Below, piece after piece: positions 12,392 through 25,709 of a stretch of 64,000 bases of DNA (positions are counted from its first letter, which is position 1; each line of letters starts with the position of its first letter). The DNA is from Ectobius pallidus (taxonomy: Eukaryota; Arthropoda; Insecta; Blattodea; Ectobiidae). The notes under the pieces were generated by a model. The model saw only the letters and a list, made by a program, of their open reading frames with translations. It was not told the DNA's origin and searched no databases. Where the stretch lies: positions 16,913,478-16,977,477 of the forward strand of contig CAXKWD010000011.1 in NCBI GenBank assembly GCA_964059195.1, in the 5' to 3' direction. The translations under genes were made by a program, and so were the position numbers.

Positions 12392-13537
12392 TATCTGTTT
12401 AAAACTAAATTTATTGATATTAAGTTTTACTAGAATAACATTTGCCTTAATACACTTTGAGTTTAAAAAAAAAAGTAATGAAAGTATTGGAACCTAGCAG
12501 TACGTAAGCACTCTATTGCAAGTCATGGGCATCTTTTATTTTGAATTCCAGTATACGTTGTATTCATCTAAAATAAAATTGAAATGGAGAAATTATTTCT
12601 GTCAAGTTAACCACATAAGAACAGAAACCTCATTCAACACTTTCATTATTGATCAGCTGTAATGGGAGAAACATATTCCACATTTGGGAAGTGAAAAGTA
12701 CCTGGAATCTTTTGCTATGCTGCGTGAATTTCACTTTAATATCACCATCGTTATTCACCTTCCCCAAGATTTGACCCACATAATGAGTTGTACTTTGGGT
12801 TTTGGTACTAGTATTGTTACTGAATGTGGAGGATCCCTTATTTCACTTCTGGCAGCTTTCTTCTTGGTTATTTCCCACTGCCTGGTGAGTTGAATTCAGA
12901 AATCAAAACCGATTTGTGCATGTTCAGAAATATTCAAAGATGATCAAATATTAAAATTAATAGATCCATTTAAAACACTCCAGTTAGAATGCAACATATA
13001 TTTTAATAGTGATAACATATAAATATAGAAACTAGAGTAAACACAGAACAACTCTGAACCTGAGGCAAAGTAGGCCGAATCACGTGACGAGTGAAAAGCG
13101 AGTGAGGTTGCTACAGTGTTGTACAGTTAACGGACTGCGCTGCCTCGCTAAAGATATGAACTTCACTTATTCCTTTGTGCGCTCAAAATCCATTACATAT
13201 AAGTCTTTTCTGAAATCATCATTGGAAAGCTGTATTTATTTGGAAGCCGACTGTCCAAATCACATATCTGTACGACGCTCCGTTGAGGAGAAAACAGCTT
13301 AGTTAAAAATAATGAAATACCTTAAAACTATGTTTGCTTGTTCCTCTTAGTGAGTAGGCGTGCATCTCCCTTCTCTATCTGTTAGACAGAGACAGCTGCA
13401 CACTGCTGAGTCATCAACGCCGCACGTTGTGTAACATTCTATTGGCTTATCATATGTTCAGAGTTGATTTGTGTTTAGTATAGTAGTTTATATATCAGTA
13501 GACCCCGTTTTACGTTACACATTTTGAAGGGGTACGC
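12392..13537. other. intergenic, nothing firmly recognised
   Basis: A slightly more GC-rich block at about 13050-13450 contains a 72-codon frame that matches nothing I know. It may be part of an unidentified repeat. Confidence 0.35.
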
Positions 13538-13825
13538 CGTGGTGCAATTGGTTGAGGCATTGTGCTACAAACCAGAAGGTCATGGGTTTCACCCCTGATG
13601 AGGTTTTTGGGATTTTTCAAATGGCCTAATCCTTCTGATGGCACCATGACCCTGCAGTTTACTCTGCTTCTAATAGAAATGAGTTCCAGGAGCAATCCTG
13701 GGGATAAAGACTGCCACTGCGTAAGAATGAAACCTTAACACCTTTATATACCGAATGTCTAAAACTCTTGGAGCCTCAATCTCCTGGAACCCTAAGGGTT
13801 TCTGTGGTCTATACAATGATCACAT
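13538..13825 (+). mobile_element. SINE family A copy, plus orientation
   Basis: The head GGGGTACGCCGTGGTGCAAT with box-B-like GGTCATGGGTTTCACCCC matches the reversed heads of the copies at 24766-25071 and 39360-39657. The body shares 'ggcctaatccttctg' and 'ccaggagcaatcctgggg'. It is a more diverged copy than those two. Confidence 0.75.
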
Positions 13826-14214
13826 TACTTTTTCTTTTATACTAGGTATATTTTGAAAGTATACAGAGATAATTCTTATAAGCAATTTAGTAATTTTCTT
13901 GGTGATTCATCTATTCCTTTACTGAAACTATTTTCCATTACATATTTGCATATAGGGAAGTAGGATTTGTGAATGATGGTTGGAGGGAGTTAGCAAAGAA
14001 TAGGGTTGAACGGTGGGCTCAGGTAAGCGTGGCAATGAACCTCCGGGTTCCAAAAAATAGATAATATTCCTTTAATGCAAGTAAGAATCAGCTTGGCTTC
14101 AAAGTACCTACAAATGTAGGACGCCATTGGATGTGTGTTCTCAACGGAGAAACCTCCCGTGGTCTGCCTTGTCTTCTGAATCAGTTGAGGAATTTGATGT
14201 CGTACTGGCATGTT

Positions 14215-14285
14215 GTCATGATAGCTCAATGGTAGAGCATCGGCGCGTTAAGCCGAAGATCCATGTTCAAATCCCGATTATGACA
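14215..14285 (+). tRNA. tRNA-like sequence, probably a pseudogene or SINE head
   Basis: It has a 7-bp acceptor stem (GTCATGA with TTATGAC, one G-T pair), a perfect D-arm (AGCTC AATGGTA GAGC) and an anticodon stem TCGGC/GCCGA around GCGTTAA, which would place GTT at the anticodon. The T-stem bases (CCATG/CCCGA) barely pair and base 33 is C rather than T. This fits a decayed tRNA or a tRNA-derived repeat better than a functional gene. Confidence 0.45.
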
Positions 14286-14630
14286 TAAAATTTTTCAAGC
14301 TGATTCTTACTTGTATTAATATCCCAGACATGGATTTAATGTCTATTTCCTCTCCCTCCACTTAATTAATATTCCTTTAGTTTGCTTAGAAATTGTCTAT
14401 TGCCATTAAGTAAGTAAGTAATTTGCATACAGTTTTAAGATCTGATTAGTAATATTATTCTATTCTATTCTATCATATTCCATATTACTACACAACAGAA
14501 TAAAATTACAGTAATATAAAATGTCGACACAGGAAGCTGTGCTGGTGTTTAGTTACATTTTTTAAAACAGCGTGTTGCATAAATAGACTACAAAGGCTTA
14601 AGAAGTTGCAATTAACCTACGTTGTTATTT

Positions 14631-15056
14631 CTACGAATGGGAAAGGTTTATAGTAACCTCTGGTTCTGACTTTTTGCCTGATTTCCTTGCAGTTTGTGCA
14701 CGTCTCTTGTGTCGAGATTCACCACTTTTTGAAGGACTAATTTTACTGCTTTCATGTTTCATTTCTCGTTCTTTGGCCTTTGCTTTAGCCTTCATTGCTT
14801 CTTTCCGTTCAGCTTTTGCTCTAAGGTATCTGTCTGATCTCTTGGTATCACTGTGGAGAGCGTTGTTGATTATCTGTCGCCTTTCCAATCCCTCGGCAAC
14901 TAGTTCTTTCCAATTTACCACATAGTCATAGGCATTAGCTGTTTTGTACTTTAAAGCAAGCTCTTCTTTTTGTTTAAACTCCAGAAAGTGTTTGGTGACA
15001 ATTTCATCTACATCTTCATATTTCATTTCCACCTGCTCTACTGGCTTCGGAGGTTC
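14631..15056 (-). CDS. DNAI3: DNAI3 terminal exon 17 (residues 948-1088 and stop)
   Basis: It starts [20 protein letters not shown] after acceptor tttcag. A helical, strongly basic tail follows, with repeated [10 protein letters not shown] and [12 protein letters not shown], ending NLSHS at TAG 14631-14633. The tail is longer than I recall for human WDR63. I saw no clear AATAAA just downstream on the minus strand. Confidence 0.88.
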   Translation of the reverse strand, partial: EPPKPVEQVEMKYEDVDEIVTKHFLEFKQKEELALKYKTANAYDYVVNWKELVAEGLERRQIINNALHSDTKRSDRYLRAKAERKEAMKAKAKAKEREMKHESSKISPSKSGESRHKRRAQTARKSGKKSEPEVTINLSHS

Positions 15057-18000
15057 CTGAAAACAAAAGATACTTCTGTTCTGTTATAAATTATAAATAG
15101 TGATATTTACCAAACTGTGAGGCGCTAAAGAAACAATTATTAAGACACAATTTCAAGGAAATATTTATTGCAACAGACACAGCTAGTGTTCAGCTAGTTT
15201 TCAACATATTCGCCACCAGAACTGAAACATTTGTCATACCGTGGAACCAACTTTTCAATACCTGTGTCGTAGAAGGGATTTGAACCACTGTGTGACAAAC
15301 ACCTCCGCCTCTCTGTCATTCCCTGTCATTTCTTTGATGTAGGAAAAGATGTAAATCACTGGGAGCGAGGTCCGAGCTGTAGAGTGGATGTTTAAACACC
15401 TCCTAGCAAGTCTCCTGCAGAGGTTCAGTTGGGAGGTTTTTAAACATTCGCTCTACAGCCTGGACTTCGCTCCCAGTGATTTCCATCTTTTCCTACACCT
15501 CACAAAATGACAGAGAGGTGAAGGTGGTTATCACATGGTGATTCAAATCCCAGGCAGCAGACTTCTAAGACACAGGTATTCGAAAGTTGGTTCCACGGTT
15601 TGACAAATGTTTCAGTTCCGGTGGCAAATATGTTGAAAAATAGCTGAACACTGGCTGTGTCTGTTGCAATAAATATTTCCTTGAAATTGTGTCTTGTTTC
15701 TATAAACGGCCCCAGGGAAACTTACTTTATGGATTCACCTTGTATAAATAAATGGTGTTTCCCAAGTCTTATGCATAACTTCAGGTAGTGAAAAACTAAC
15801 ATTTCATGAAAATAGTTTACATTAGAAATGGGTTCTTGATATTTTTGATACCTTGATACACAAGAGGAATTGATATAAAACAATATTACTGCAAATGAGC
15901 TTGATACTTTTTTGATACTATGTGAATATAATACTAAAATGTTTAATTAATGTTTTCATCTTGCTAGAAGTAACAGATATTAAAGCTGTTACAAGGAGCA
16001 CATGTCTAAAGTCAAAAGTTCCAAACTAGCAGGTGTTGAAAGAAATTTGGCTCGTTTATAGCTCTACTGATTCATATGTGACATAAAAAAATAGGCTTGC
16101 CCCCACCACAGAAAGAATGCTTTGCTTTGTTTTCCCTGAAAGTCGTGAGCAACATTTTTTCACAACCTTAGTCTTTATTTGTAAGTGAAACAAAGTATAT
16201 CATCTCAATCTACAGACCTTAGTTTCACTTTTCCACATAGTCTCCATTTTTTTTTGCACACATGTTTCCCATCGTTCTGCAAGTTTGAAAATACCCTTGC
16301 GATAGAATTCCATTCCAGCTGTTCGTAGACGCTGATGCACTGCTTGAAGAATATTGTTTTGTCGTTTTATTTCAGGTTCATAATGATGGAACCAACTTTC
16401 ATCTCCAGTCACAATACTCGTCAAAAATTCATCACCTTCATTTTGAAATATCTGAAGAAGGTTTTGGGCAATGGTACATCTCTGATGTTTGTGGTCCTCG
16501 GTCAATAAACATGGGACCCAACGGGCACAAACCTTCCGATAACCTAAGCTGTGAATCATTTCTTGCACCTCACTATGTCCAGCTGCAAGTTTTGCAGCGA
16601 TTTCATTCACAGTGATATGCCTTTCTCCTGGAATGGAATTCTATCGCAAGGGTATTTTCAAACTTGCAGAACCATGGGAAACATGTGTGCAAAAAAACGG
16701 AGATTATGTGGAAAAGTGAAAGAATGGTCTGTAGATTGAGAAGATATATTTGGTTTCACTTACAAATAGATTAAGGTTGTGAAAAAATGTTGCTCACAAC
16801 TTTCAGTATGCCCCTCATATAAACAAAATCTTATAAGAGAATATTATAGGAGAAAAATTCCTCCGACACTGGGACTTGAACCCAGGATCTTATAACCTTA
16901 TTAAGTTGCTGTTACTACCATTTTTAGAAGGTATTTTACAACATAAACAGGATAGTTCAAAAACATTTTGGTTAAGCAGGTTTACTATTAAGTGGAAGTT
17001 TGGTTAAGTGGAGATCTACCATAATTGAATATAAAAATTTACACTTTTCTCTAGAGAATATAGTTTATAGTATGTAAAATACAATACCCAAGTTATGTCA
17101 AGAAATGGCTGCCGACGTTGTTTTGCTCTCTTTCTCTCTTCGTCCTCCTTAAGATTGTCAAGAGGAAGCTTTTTTTGAATCAACTCATCCTCGTTGAGCT
17201 TCTTCTTATGCATTAGGACTTCAATCAGGTATTTTTCTTGGTCAGAATGCCACTGCTTCTTTGCATCTTCCTCTTTCAAATAATTTTCCTTTTTTTGTGA
17301 TGTCTTCTTTTCTAGTTCCTCTTCTCGCTTCTTTTTCTTCAGCCAATCAGCTCTCTCTTTAGCACGTTTTTCTACTTCCTCCTGTTTAGCCTTAGTTTCA
17401 GCAGCTTCCTTCTGTGCATTCAGGAACTCGGCATTGAGTCCTAGCCACCTATCTTGTCGCTCCTTGACAAAAGCTCTGCATTCTAATTCTCGATTAAAGA
17501 ATGCCGTGAAAGCAGTCTTTTGCTGAAATAAAGAACATTCAATATTAGTCACTATCTATCTGAAAAATAAACAATACTTCTGGAAAGGATGGATAACATA
17601 ATTGGTTAAATAATGGATCCCCCGTGCTTATCATTTTTAAGTGAGCTTTGTAATGCCCCACACAGCACACTACGTATAATATACGTATATACGTAGATTA
17701 TTCGTATATTATACGTATATTATACGTAGTGTGCTGTGTGGGGCGCAGTACCAGTGACATCTGATGGAATGGAGAAGAAGGCATAATTATACTCTAATAA
17801 TGATGATGATGATAATAGTAACAATAATATTAATAATACTTACAGATTTAGGATCTTTTGATATGTGTTCTTCTGGCATGAAAAAAACATGCAGTATTCC
17901 ACTACTGTCACCAACAGCTAGAAATTTTTGGAATTCACCTAATTTGGTGGGATAGATACCTGTAAACAAAAATGTTAGACCTAAATTATGGAATGAATAG

Positions 18001-21000
18001 AATGTGTATATTTCAACATAAGAATCAGAACACTGTTACTAAAAAGTAGCCTGTAATTGTCACTGAATGGGTTAGAGGGGAATACTGTGTTGATTTACCC
18101 TTCAATTTTTTTTTTTTGACATATTAAGAAATGTTACTCGTCAGCTATTTGATCCACCTTCTCAATGTAATCTGCTTCTAACAGTATGAACTTTTGCCAT
18201 TGGTATGTCTTCTACTCTAGACCCTTCTGGAACCATTCCTTCGGAATACCGCTTACCCATGCCTAGACAATTGTTTCCATTTCTTCAAAGTCTGCAAAAT
18301 GACCACACATAGGTTTCTTTATGACCCCAAACAGGCGACAGTGGCTTCATTATCATGAGCCAAAGACAAAACAGTAGTTGATGCAATGAAAACGTAAGGG
18401 GAGTCCACCACCAAACAAGTGTCAAACAGTCCCCTCAGCTGGCATGGCAAGCATATACCTACAGTATTTTGGGACACGAAGAGCATCTCATCCTCGTTGA
18501 CTGGGTGGAATTAGGGGTCAAGATTAACTGTGTAGCATATGGGGGCCCTTTGGCATTTATGTCATGCAATTCAAAGGAAGCGGTAAGGAATTAGGGCAAA
18601 ATGTGTGCTTCTGCAGCAAGATAATGCATGCTCCCATACGAACCAGGAAACCACAGCTGCCATTGATAAGATGGGATTCACACTGCTGCCACACCCACCA
18701 TACTCTCCAAGACCTGGCACCTAGTGACTATCGCTTGTTCGGGTCCATGAAATAACCTTTACATGATCGCCATTTTGCAGACCTGAAGAACTGAAACAGT
18801 TGTCCAGGCATGGTATGCAGCACTTCGAAAGAATGGTCTGGAGAAGTTAAGACACCGATGGCAAAAGTAAATACTGTAATGCTGAGAAGTTGGATCTATC
18901 AGCTGATGTGTAACCTGTCTTTATGTGTCAGGAAAATAAAAGTGTAAAGCAATATAGTACAGCCAGGGTTGACAGATGTCCTGGATTTCAAGGACAGTCC
19001 CTTATTTAAGTAAAATGTCTCTTGTCAACATTCAATTTATGTCCCTTATTTCAAAACTTTTATTCTGACTGTCCATGTTTCAACATAGCCACCAACTAAT
19101 GGATATGAGCAGTGGTCCCAGGCATTTTCACTGCTTTGATTCACTCGAACTACATTCTTCCCACTTTCTTTCAGAAATTGCTCTGTTCAGATGTTGTGTT
19201 AAATTTAAGATTAATACTGAAAAGGCTAGAAAGCATACACTAGCATCTTCTGATAAAAATAATTCTATAAGATCATGCATTTTGCAAGGAATGGTTGCAG
19301 GAAGAAGATTTTTATCTGTGTTTTAAAAACGGTACAAATAAATTTAAAGTAAGTTGTACCTGGTGATTACAGTGATGCATCGAATCATGCTCTTGGGGTG
19401 GATCATAAGAATAATATAGTAAAATAACTTCTATAAGTTATTTACTGCACCCATTTTTTAAAAATTAATAATTATAAATTTATAAAACTTTCAACCATGG
19501 ATTTGAACTTCACTGTTTATCAACATGTAAGTTACCTCAAAGCTCAATAATGTTGGCGATTGTAACTTTAGGGTTACTGCAATGATGTTCAGTCATTTTC
19601 ACCTTTAATACATGGTAACCCTGAGTACGGCCCCACATGAATCCTGCATAATAACAAGACGTTTCAATTAAGGTTGAGGCCATTTATTTTATTAGTTTTT
19701 TTGTATGAAAGTTTACATAACTGCAATGGTGTAAAAGAATTAAATACCAATCCATAAAAACGCTTAACTTAGCATGAATGCCTAATACTTTTCCTACATA
19801 ACCACAGGAGACAAAAAGATTCTTCCATGTCCTTTGCTTGTAAGCCATTGCTTTATGCTGTACTTGAATTCATGCAAGGGTAATTCGATTACATATCTAA
19901 GGAGCTTAATTATTGTATATTTTCAGACCTGGAATGCTGAACTTATTATGATTCATCTTACCTGCATCTGGGAATGTCAAAATCATGTTGATTTTTTGTG
20001 TTTATACATGAAAACAAAATCTACAGATCATTTAGTGTGCAGAGCCACTAAAGGATGGATGAAGGATATAATAATTACTGGATCTCCTTAAGAAGACACC
20101 CAAGTGCAAAGGTATGAGAGTTATAGTTATAATCAAATATATTAATGTTTAGCATGACTTAGGGTGACTTGAATGCACATATTCTAGCTTAACCAGGTGT
20201 GACAGAGTAAATGACGGAAATGACTATCTACTCCTAAGAAGTGAGTTGTGCAAAGGGTAAAGTGGTGATTTCAATTTACTGTTTGAAATTTGCTCATTAT
20301 TACACTGATGAACACAAAGTTCTTAAACACAACACCTGCTATTAAAATGTTGCTAAGGGGCGAGCTGTATTCCTTATTAAAATTGTCCAGATGAGAAGCC
20401 AACTGAAATCTTTAATGGTAAACCTTCAAATATATATGCTTGTAGTTATCTTAGTTTTCTCATTTATGAAAGGCAGCTGTGAGACTACTTACTTGGGGAA
20501 GTTTTCAATTGGGAGTTTTCTTCGTAGTTTTCTCGAAGAAACTAAACGGTTATTTTCAAGGTGTCTGAACCACAATGTCATTTTGCCAACAGGCTGTCAC
20601 TTTCCCCGTTGTTTTCGGTTCTTAGGATAGATCAGGTTTCTTGATTTGCTGACTGTCACGAGGCCATTTTTATTACCAAATATTATTATTTCCAGCTTTG
20701 GACTCTTATACATACCCGTAAGTGCATTACCAGTGACATTTTGAATCATGATTGGCTTGTCACTTTGGGCCAGAAAATCCCAGACTTCGAAAGCACCATC
20801 AGTTTTTGTGATGTAAAACATGCTTGGTCTGAATGGTGACCATACACCATCTGTTAGTCTCACTTTTGAGCACCTCCAAAAGATAGGACATTCCTGGGGG
20901 GAAAAGTGTACCATATACTTATTAGAAAATACAATACAGCTTAACATTATCTTAAATTAATTTACCCAATGTTGATCAAAAACATCATAGCAACAAAAGT

Positions 21001-24000
21001 AGCCAGGGCTTCCTAATACGAGATTTGTGTAGGCCTATTTGAGAAGATTCTACGATCTCAATCTTTTGAAGATGGATCTTAACCCTGTCCTGTAATTTAT
21101 TTCTAAATCTTTCAACAGGAATTCTTATAAGTGGTTTTTCTATTCCCACTCATTCAAAATAACTTGTTGATCTCAATCTGCATATTAATAGTATATAATA
21201 TACGAGGGAATATATAATGTACGAGGGTCATCCAGAAAGGAAAGAACGATTTGACATAACTAAACAATAACAAAAGATATCAACACAAAACTTCATTTAA
21301 CAAAGGTACAGCACCTTACTCTATTTCTCAATATAATCACCATTGCTGTCAAGGGATTTATTGTAATGTGATACCAGACCAGTTTTCATTTTTAAAGTTT
21401 ATGTGATGTAAAATATGTTGTTTTCAGGGGAATATTATCATAGGTAATCCCACAAGAGTTGATGACTTTATTGATAGAATTTATCTGATGCAACTTGTCA
21501 ACTCAAGTTAGATTTATTAAGACTATTCCATGAATAAAAAGTAATGGATTATATAAATAATAATTACTTTCATGCTTTGTTGTATAAAAACATAACTAAC
21601 AGTTGTTAGATCACGGCATACTGTGAATCAACCATCCATGAATCGATTCGAGCTACCTCGGTGTAATCAGTGCTACCAATGGTGCATATAAGATATACAG
21701 TGAACTCTTGATAAACCGGACTAAAGTGGGCAGGGGTCTGTCCGAGTTATGAAATGTCCGTCTTATGGAGGGGAAATGAGAAAATTGTATCTAAGTAATG
21801 AAATTTTCGTGAATAAGCTACAACAAGAAAAATGTATACGCAGAATATACGCAACTTATAGCTGGAACATAAAACAAATAACACTTCAGTACTATAGTAA
21901 AATTTCTAGTCAAGAGTCTGAATTACATATTTTTACATTATTAGGACACGATGATATTCAATGTGGGCACTTTGAGCATATTTTTCTGAGGAGATTTAGG
22001 TCGAAAGATACTGTTAATGTTCTTTTGTGTACACTTTTCTGTTGCTTTTGATTAATTACTTCTCTTGCAGTCCTAAAGTGGCCGTAGAATGACTGTAGAT
22101 CTGGGTCTGGATCGTCAAGAATCTGTCCGAGTTATCCAAAGTCCGGCTTATTGAGGTCCGAATTATCGAGAGTTCACTGTAGTTAACTTCATTCAGGTAA
22201 GCTAACATCAGAACAGAATAAAAGCACACGAACTGGCTTGCACCGAATCGAAATTGTGTTCTTAATCAATGTACATTTCTATTATTTCAATTTCCAAACA
22301 AGTTATGTTGTATAAAATAATCTATTTTCGTGTCGTTAAGTGGCAGCATCTGACTATTAATCACTGCACACTGATACTCACATCTTCAGTAACGAGCAGA
22401 CGATTTTATCATGATAAAATACACTCCTCACGATTCCTACAAGAATATTGCAAGATAAACGGCCGTGATTGGTTGATATCCGAGGAATTGCTAAACGTTA
22501 TTGGTCAATATCAATCACGCGGCGTATGAGTTGAATAGTCAATATAAATCATTAATATAATTATCATGCTGTGTCAGACAAAGTTTAATAGCCTAAATAT
22601 CCTAAATTATGTATACAGTAGTTGGGGGTCCTCCAAAACAATAGAAGGGGCCGTGACAAGTAAAGGTTGAGAACCACTGCTCTAAACACTTCACACTCTT
22701 TTAAAATTAAATTATATTAACTTAATAAAGAAATAAATGAACAAATAAAAATAAAAACAAACAGCTTACTAAATGTTATTAGTACGATACCTTGATACTT
22801 TCCCTCCAGATTGCAATCAGTTTTCCACCAACAGTCAATATCAGATCAGTGTTGAATGGTGAGATGGATACTGAAGATACTGGACCATCATGTAGTTCAT
22901 TCCAACGTGTGTATTTTAGTGCTATAAAATATCAGACTTAAAATTGACATTGAACAGTAAAGTAGAATCTCATTCAAATACGTGATATTGGTTGGATATC
23001 CAGCTTATCTCAGAGCAAGATGGATTTTATTTATCATAACTAGGGACCGGATTTTTAGGTTTTTAAAAACACTGTTTTAGGTTTTCCATTAGGTGAAATA
23101 GTTTTTTTTTAGGTTTTTTGTTGAAAATATCGTTTTCGGGTAGAATAATTGGTTTAATGAATTTGAATGTGCTACATAGAATTCAATACATAATTAATAA
23201 GTCTTCAGGGCCATAGCTCGGCGGTGGCGAGATGGGCCCCCGCCAAGGGCGCAGGTATAAAGAGGGTGCAAAATTAACCATGAAAAATACCACCTTCTTT
23301 AGACTGGTGCAATTTATCAAGCAATAAAAATTCTAGATTTTATGAATTAATTATTTTTTAAGTAGTTCAATCGTCTGAAAATAAGGTTTTAGTACCTTCA
23401 AAGTCCAACACTTAGTTCATTTTCAAATTGAGGTTTAGGTTTTCTTTGATAATAACAGTGTTTTTATATTAAAATAATAAACAATTTTACAGAAATCTAA
23501 AAAAATTGTTCAGACCCCCCAGTATTGGAGGGCGCAGATTTGTCAGACTCGTCAAGGGCGCAGAAAGATCTTGCTACGGCCCTGTACGTCTTATTAAAAC
23601 ACAGTGTACCACTCAATGTGAATAACAAGACATTACTAAAGGCTTAAGGCAAACAAACGCTTTAAAAAACAGAAATCTATATAACATGATGTAGGCTTTC
23701 ACGGCCGGTGTTCATACTATTAAAACTTTCCGGGCTCTGTTGCCGTGGTCCATCGGATTGCTTTCCGGACGTTTCGCCCACAACTGCGGTAGGCATGTGC
23801 GAGTATGTGCCGCCAACAGCCTATAAATACGCGCCGAAATTCAGCTGCTGTATCAGTCGACAGCGAGACCTCGCCGAGGAAACTCCGAAGCAGAACTCAC
23901 CGCTGATGATGCCTGCCGCAGTTGTGGGCAAAACGTCCGGAAAGCAATCCGATGGACCACGGCAACAGAGCCCGGAAAGTTTTAACAGTAGAAATCTATA

Positions 24001-25670
24001 TCCTTGTTCATACATGGCAACAATGGTTGTTCGTAGCCTACGAATATTTTAAAACGAATACGACGGTACTCTACACTTCCTCTCTTGATACTGTCCATCC
24101 TAGATGACAATGGGTTGAACGAAACGCTGGTGGTATTAATTTCAACCAGCCAAAAATTATTGTCTCTCCGCAAAATATCGATTCCTGAACTGACAAACAA
24201 AATAGACAAAAAAAGTAGCCTACATTAGATATTTTAGGTTCTATATCCCGTTTAGGTATATTTAGGTTTTTATACCCGATTTAGGTATTTTTAGGTGCCA
24301 CAGAATTAATGTGGGTGAATCCTATGGACATGATTCGAAAAAGTGTATAAGCGCTTTTTGTTTCCGAAGCAAGGAAAAAATAGGTAAAAACCTAAGAATC
24401 CGGTCCCTAATCATAACACATGCCTCAACAATAACAAGAATTGAATGAGCATTCTCTAAAATTGTGCTTTTTAATTTTGCAATAAAAATTAAAATATCCC
24501 TAAAAGGATAACAAAAAGCATGCCTAGAAAAATTGATTAAAATAATTTAGCTATGAATCTCTAAAATGGACATAAGCTGCAGATGAGAGAATTAACTTAT
24601 CTCTCTTTATGGTAATACAGATTTCTTTGAAGCCTTCTGAATCAACTACTGTCTTTAGCAATTTCAGTATGTATCCTTCACTCCTGTTTAAAATTCAGCC
24701 AATCTGAAGTAATAAATGAACAAAGTACCACACAAACATTCTGCTTCAATGGATACTTTTATAAGTGTAAAGTAAAGTGTTCCCTATTACAGGCCATGGA
24801 GGCCCAGAGGGTTCCAGGAGGTTGAGGCTCCCAGATTTTTAGACATCGGCACATGAAGGTAGTAAGGTTGTCAGCCTTACGCACCGGCCGCCTTTACCCC
24901 CAGGATTGCTCCTGGTACTCATTTTTGTTAGAGGCTGAGTCGACCCCAGGGCCATAGTGTCACCAGAAGGATTAGGCCAATTGAAAAGCTCCAGCGACCT
25001 CATCGAGGATCGAACCCGCGACCTTCCGGTTTGTAGCGCAGCGCCTCAACCACTACGCTACGGCGTACCCCATACTTTTATAAAGCCTCTTTAATAATGA
25101 TGTAGTTTATTTTTAATGCCACTATGATTTAATTTCCAATTTAGAAATACCAACATGGGCATCCGGAAAGGGGGACAGGGTAAGGCCTCTGCTCTCCCCT
25201 AGAAATTTTGTTGACACATAAATCTCTAAACATGACTATAAGCAAATGTGACGTGAGCCTTAATAGCGTGGATGTCCTTAATACTTTCAGTGAATACTGG
25301 AAAAACATTTAAACTGGGATACCGTAAGAGATAGGCAATAACATATTTCAGGAAATACTCCTAGTGTCAACCGTTTTTAAAATATATCATGCTATGTATA
25401 TTTACATTTTGCCATCTTACAACAAATAAAAGCGCTAAAACCTTGCAAATGTGAATGTAGAAATAATTACTTTCACTAAACTTTAAATCATTTATAGCCA
25501 AACATTTATCGTAAATAAGGTAAGGCAATGGAAGTATCGCATTTGATGTGATTAGGTCTATGGAATTATAAGGGTGGAAAAAGTCATTTGAGTGTACTAC
25601 ATCAGATTTTGTTCTTTGTATCCATAGTCATAGGTCCAGCTACAGTAAATCAAGGATGTGGATTGTATTA

Positions 25671-25709
<39 letters not shown>

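Larger units (their letters stand above)
23041..24409. mobile_element. hAT-like element carrying two nested insertions
   Basis: The inverted ends TAGGGACCGGATTTTTAGGT and the complement of TAGGGACCGGATTCTTAGGT are flanked by a perfect 8-bp duplication ATCATAAC (23033-23040 and 24410-24417). The host element consists mostly of 'tttaggtttt'-type sequence and has no transposase. Elements 23206-23584 and 23683-23989 lie inside it, so it is older than both. Confidence 0.88.

Noticed and set aside
14215..14285. Functional tRNA-Asn
   Set aside because: T-stem does not pair and base 33 is C; kept only as tRNA-like.
14674..14925. 83-codon plus-strand frame
   Set aside because: Antisense of the last DNAI3 exon.
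18968..19330. Possible hAT or other transposon (GGGTTGACAGATGTCCTG start)
   Set aside because: Only one candidate end, no target duplication and no motif; left as unassigned intron.
21749..22051. 100-codon frame inside the pogo-like element
   Set aside because: No transposase motif (no DDE signature or HTH recognised) and the element is only 482 bases.
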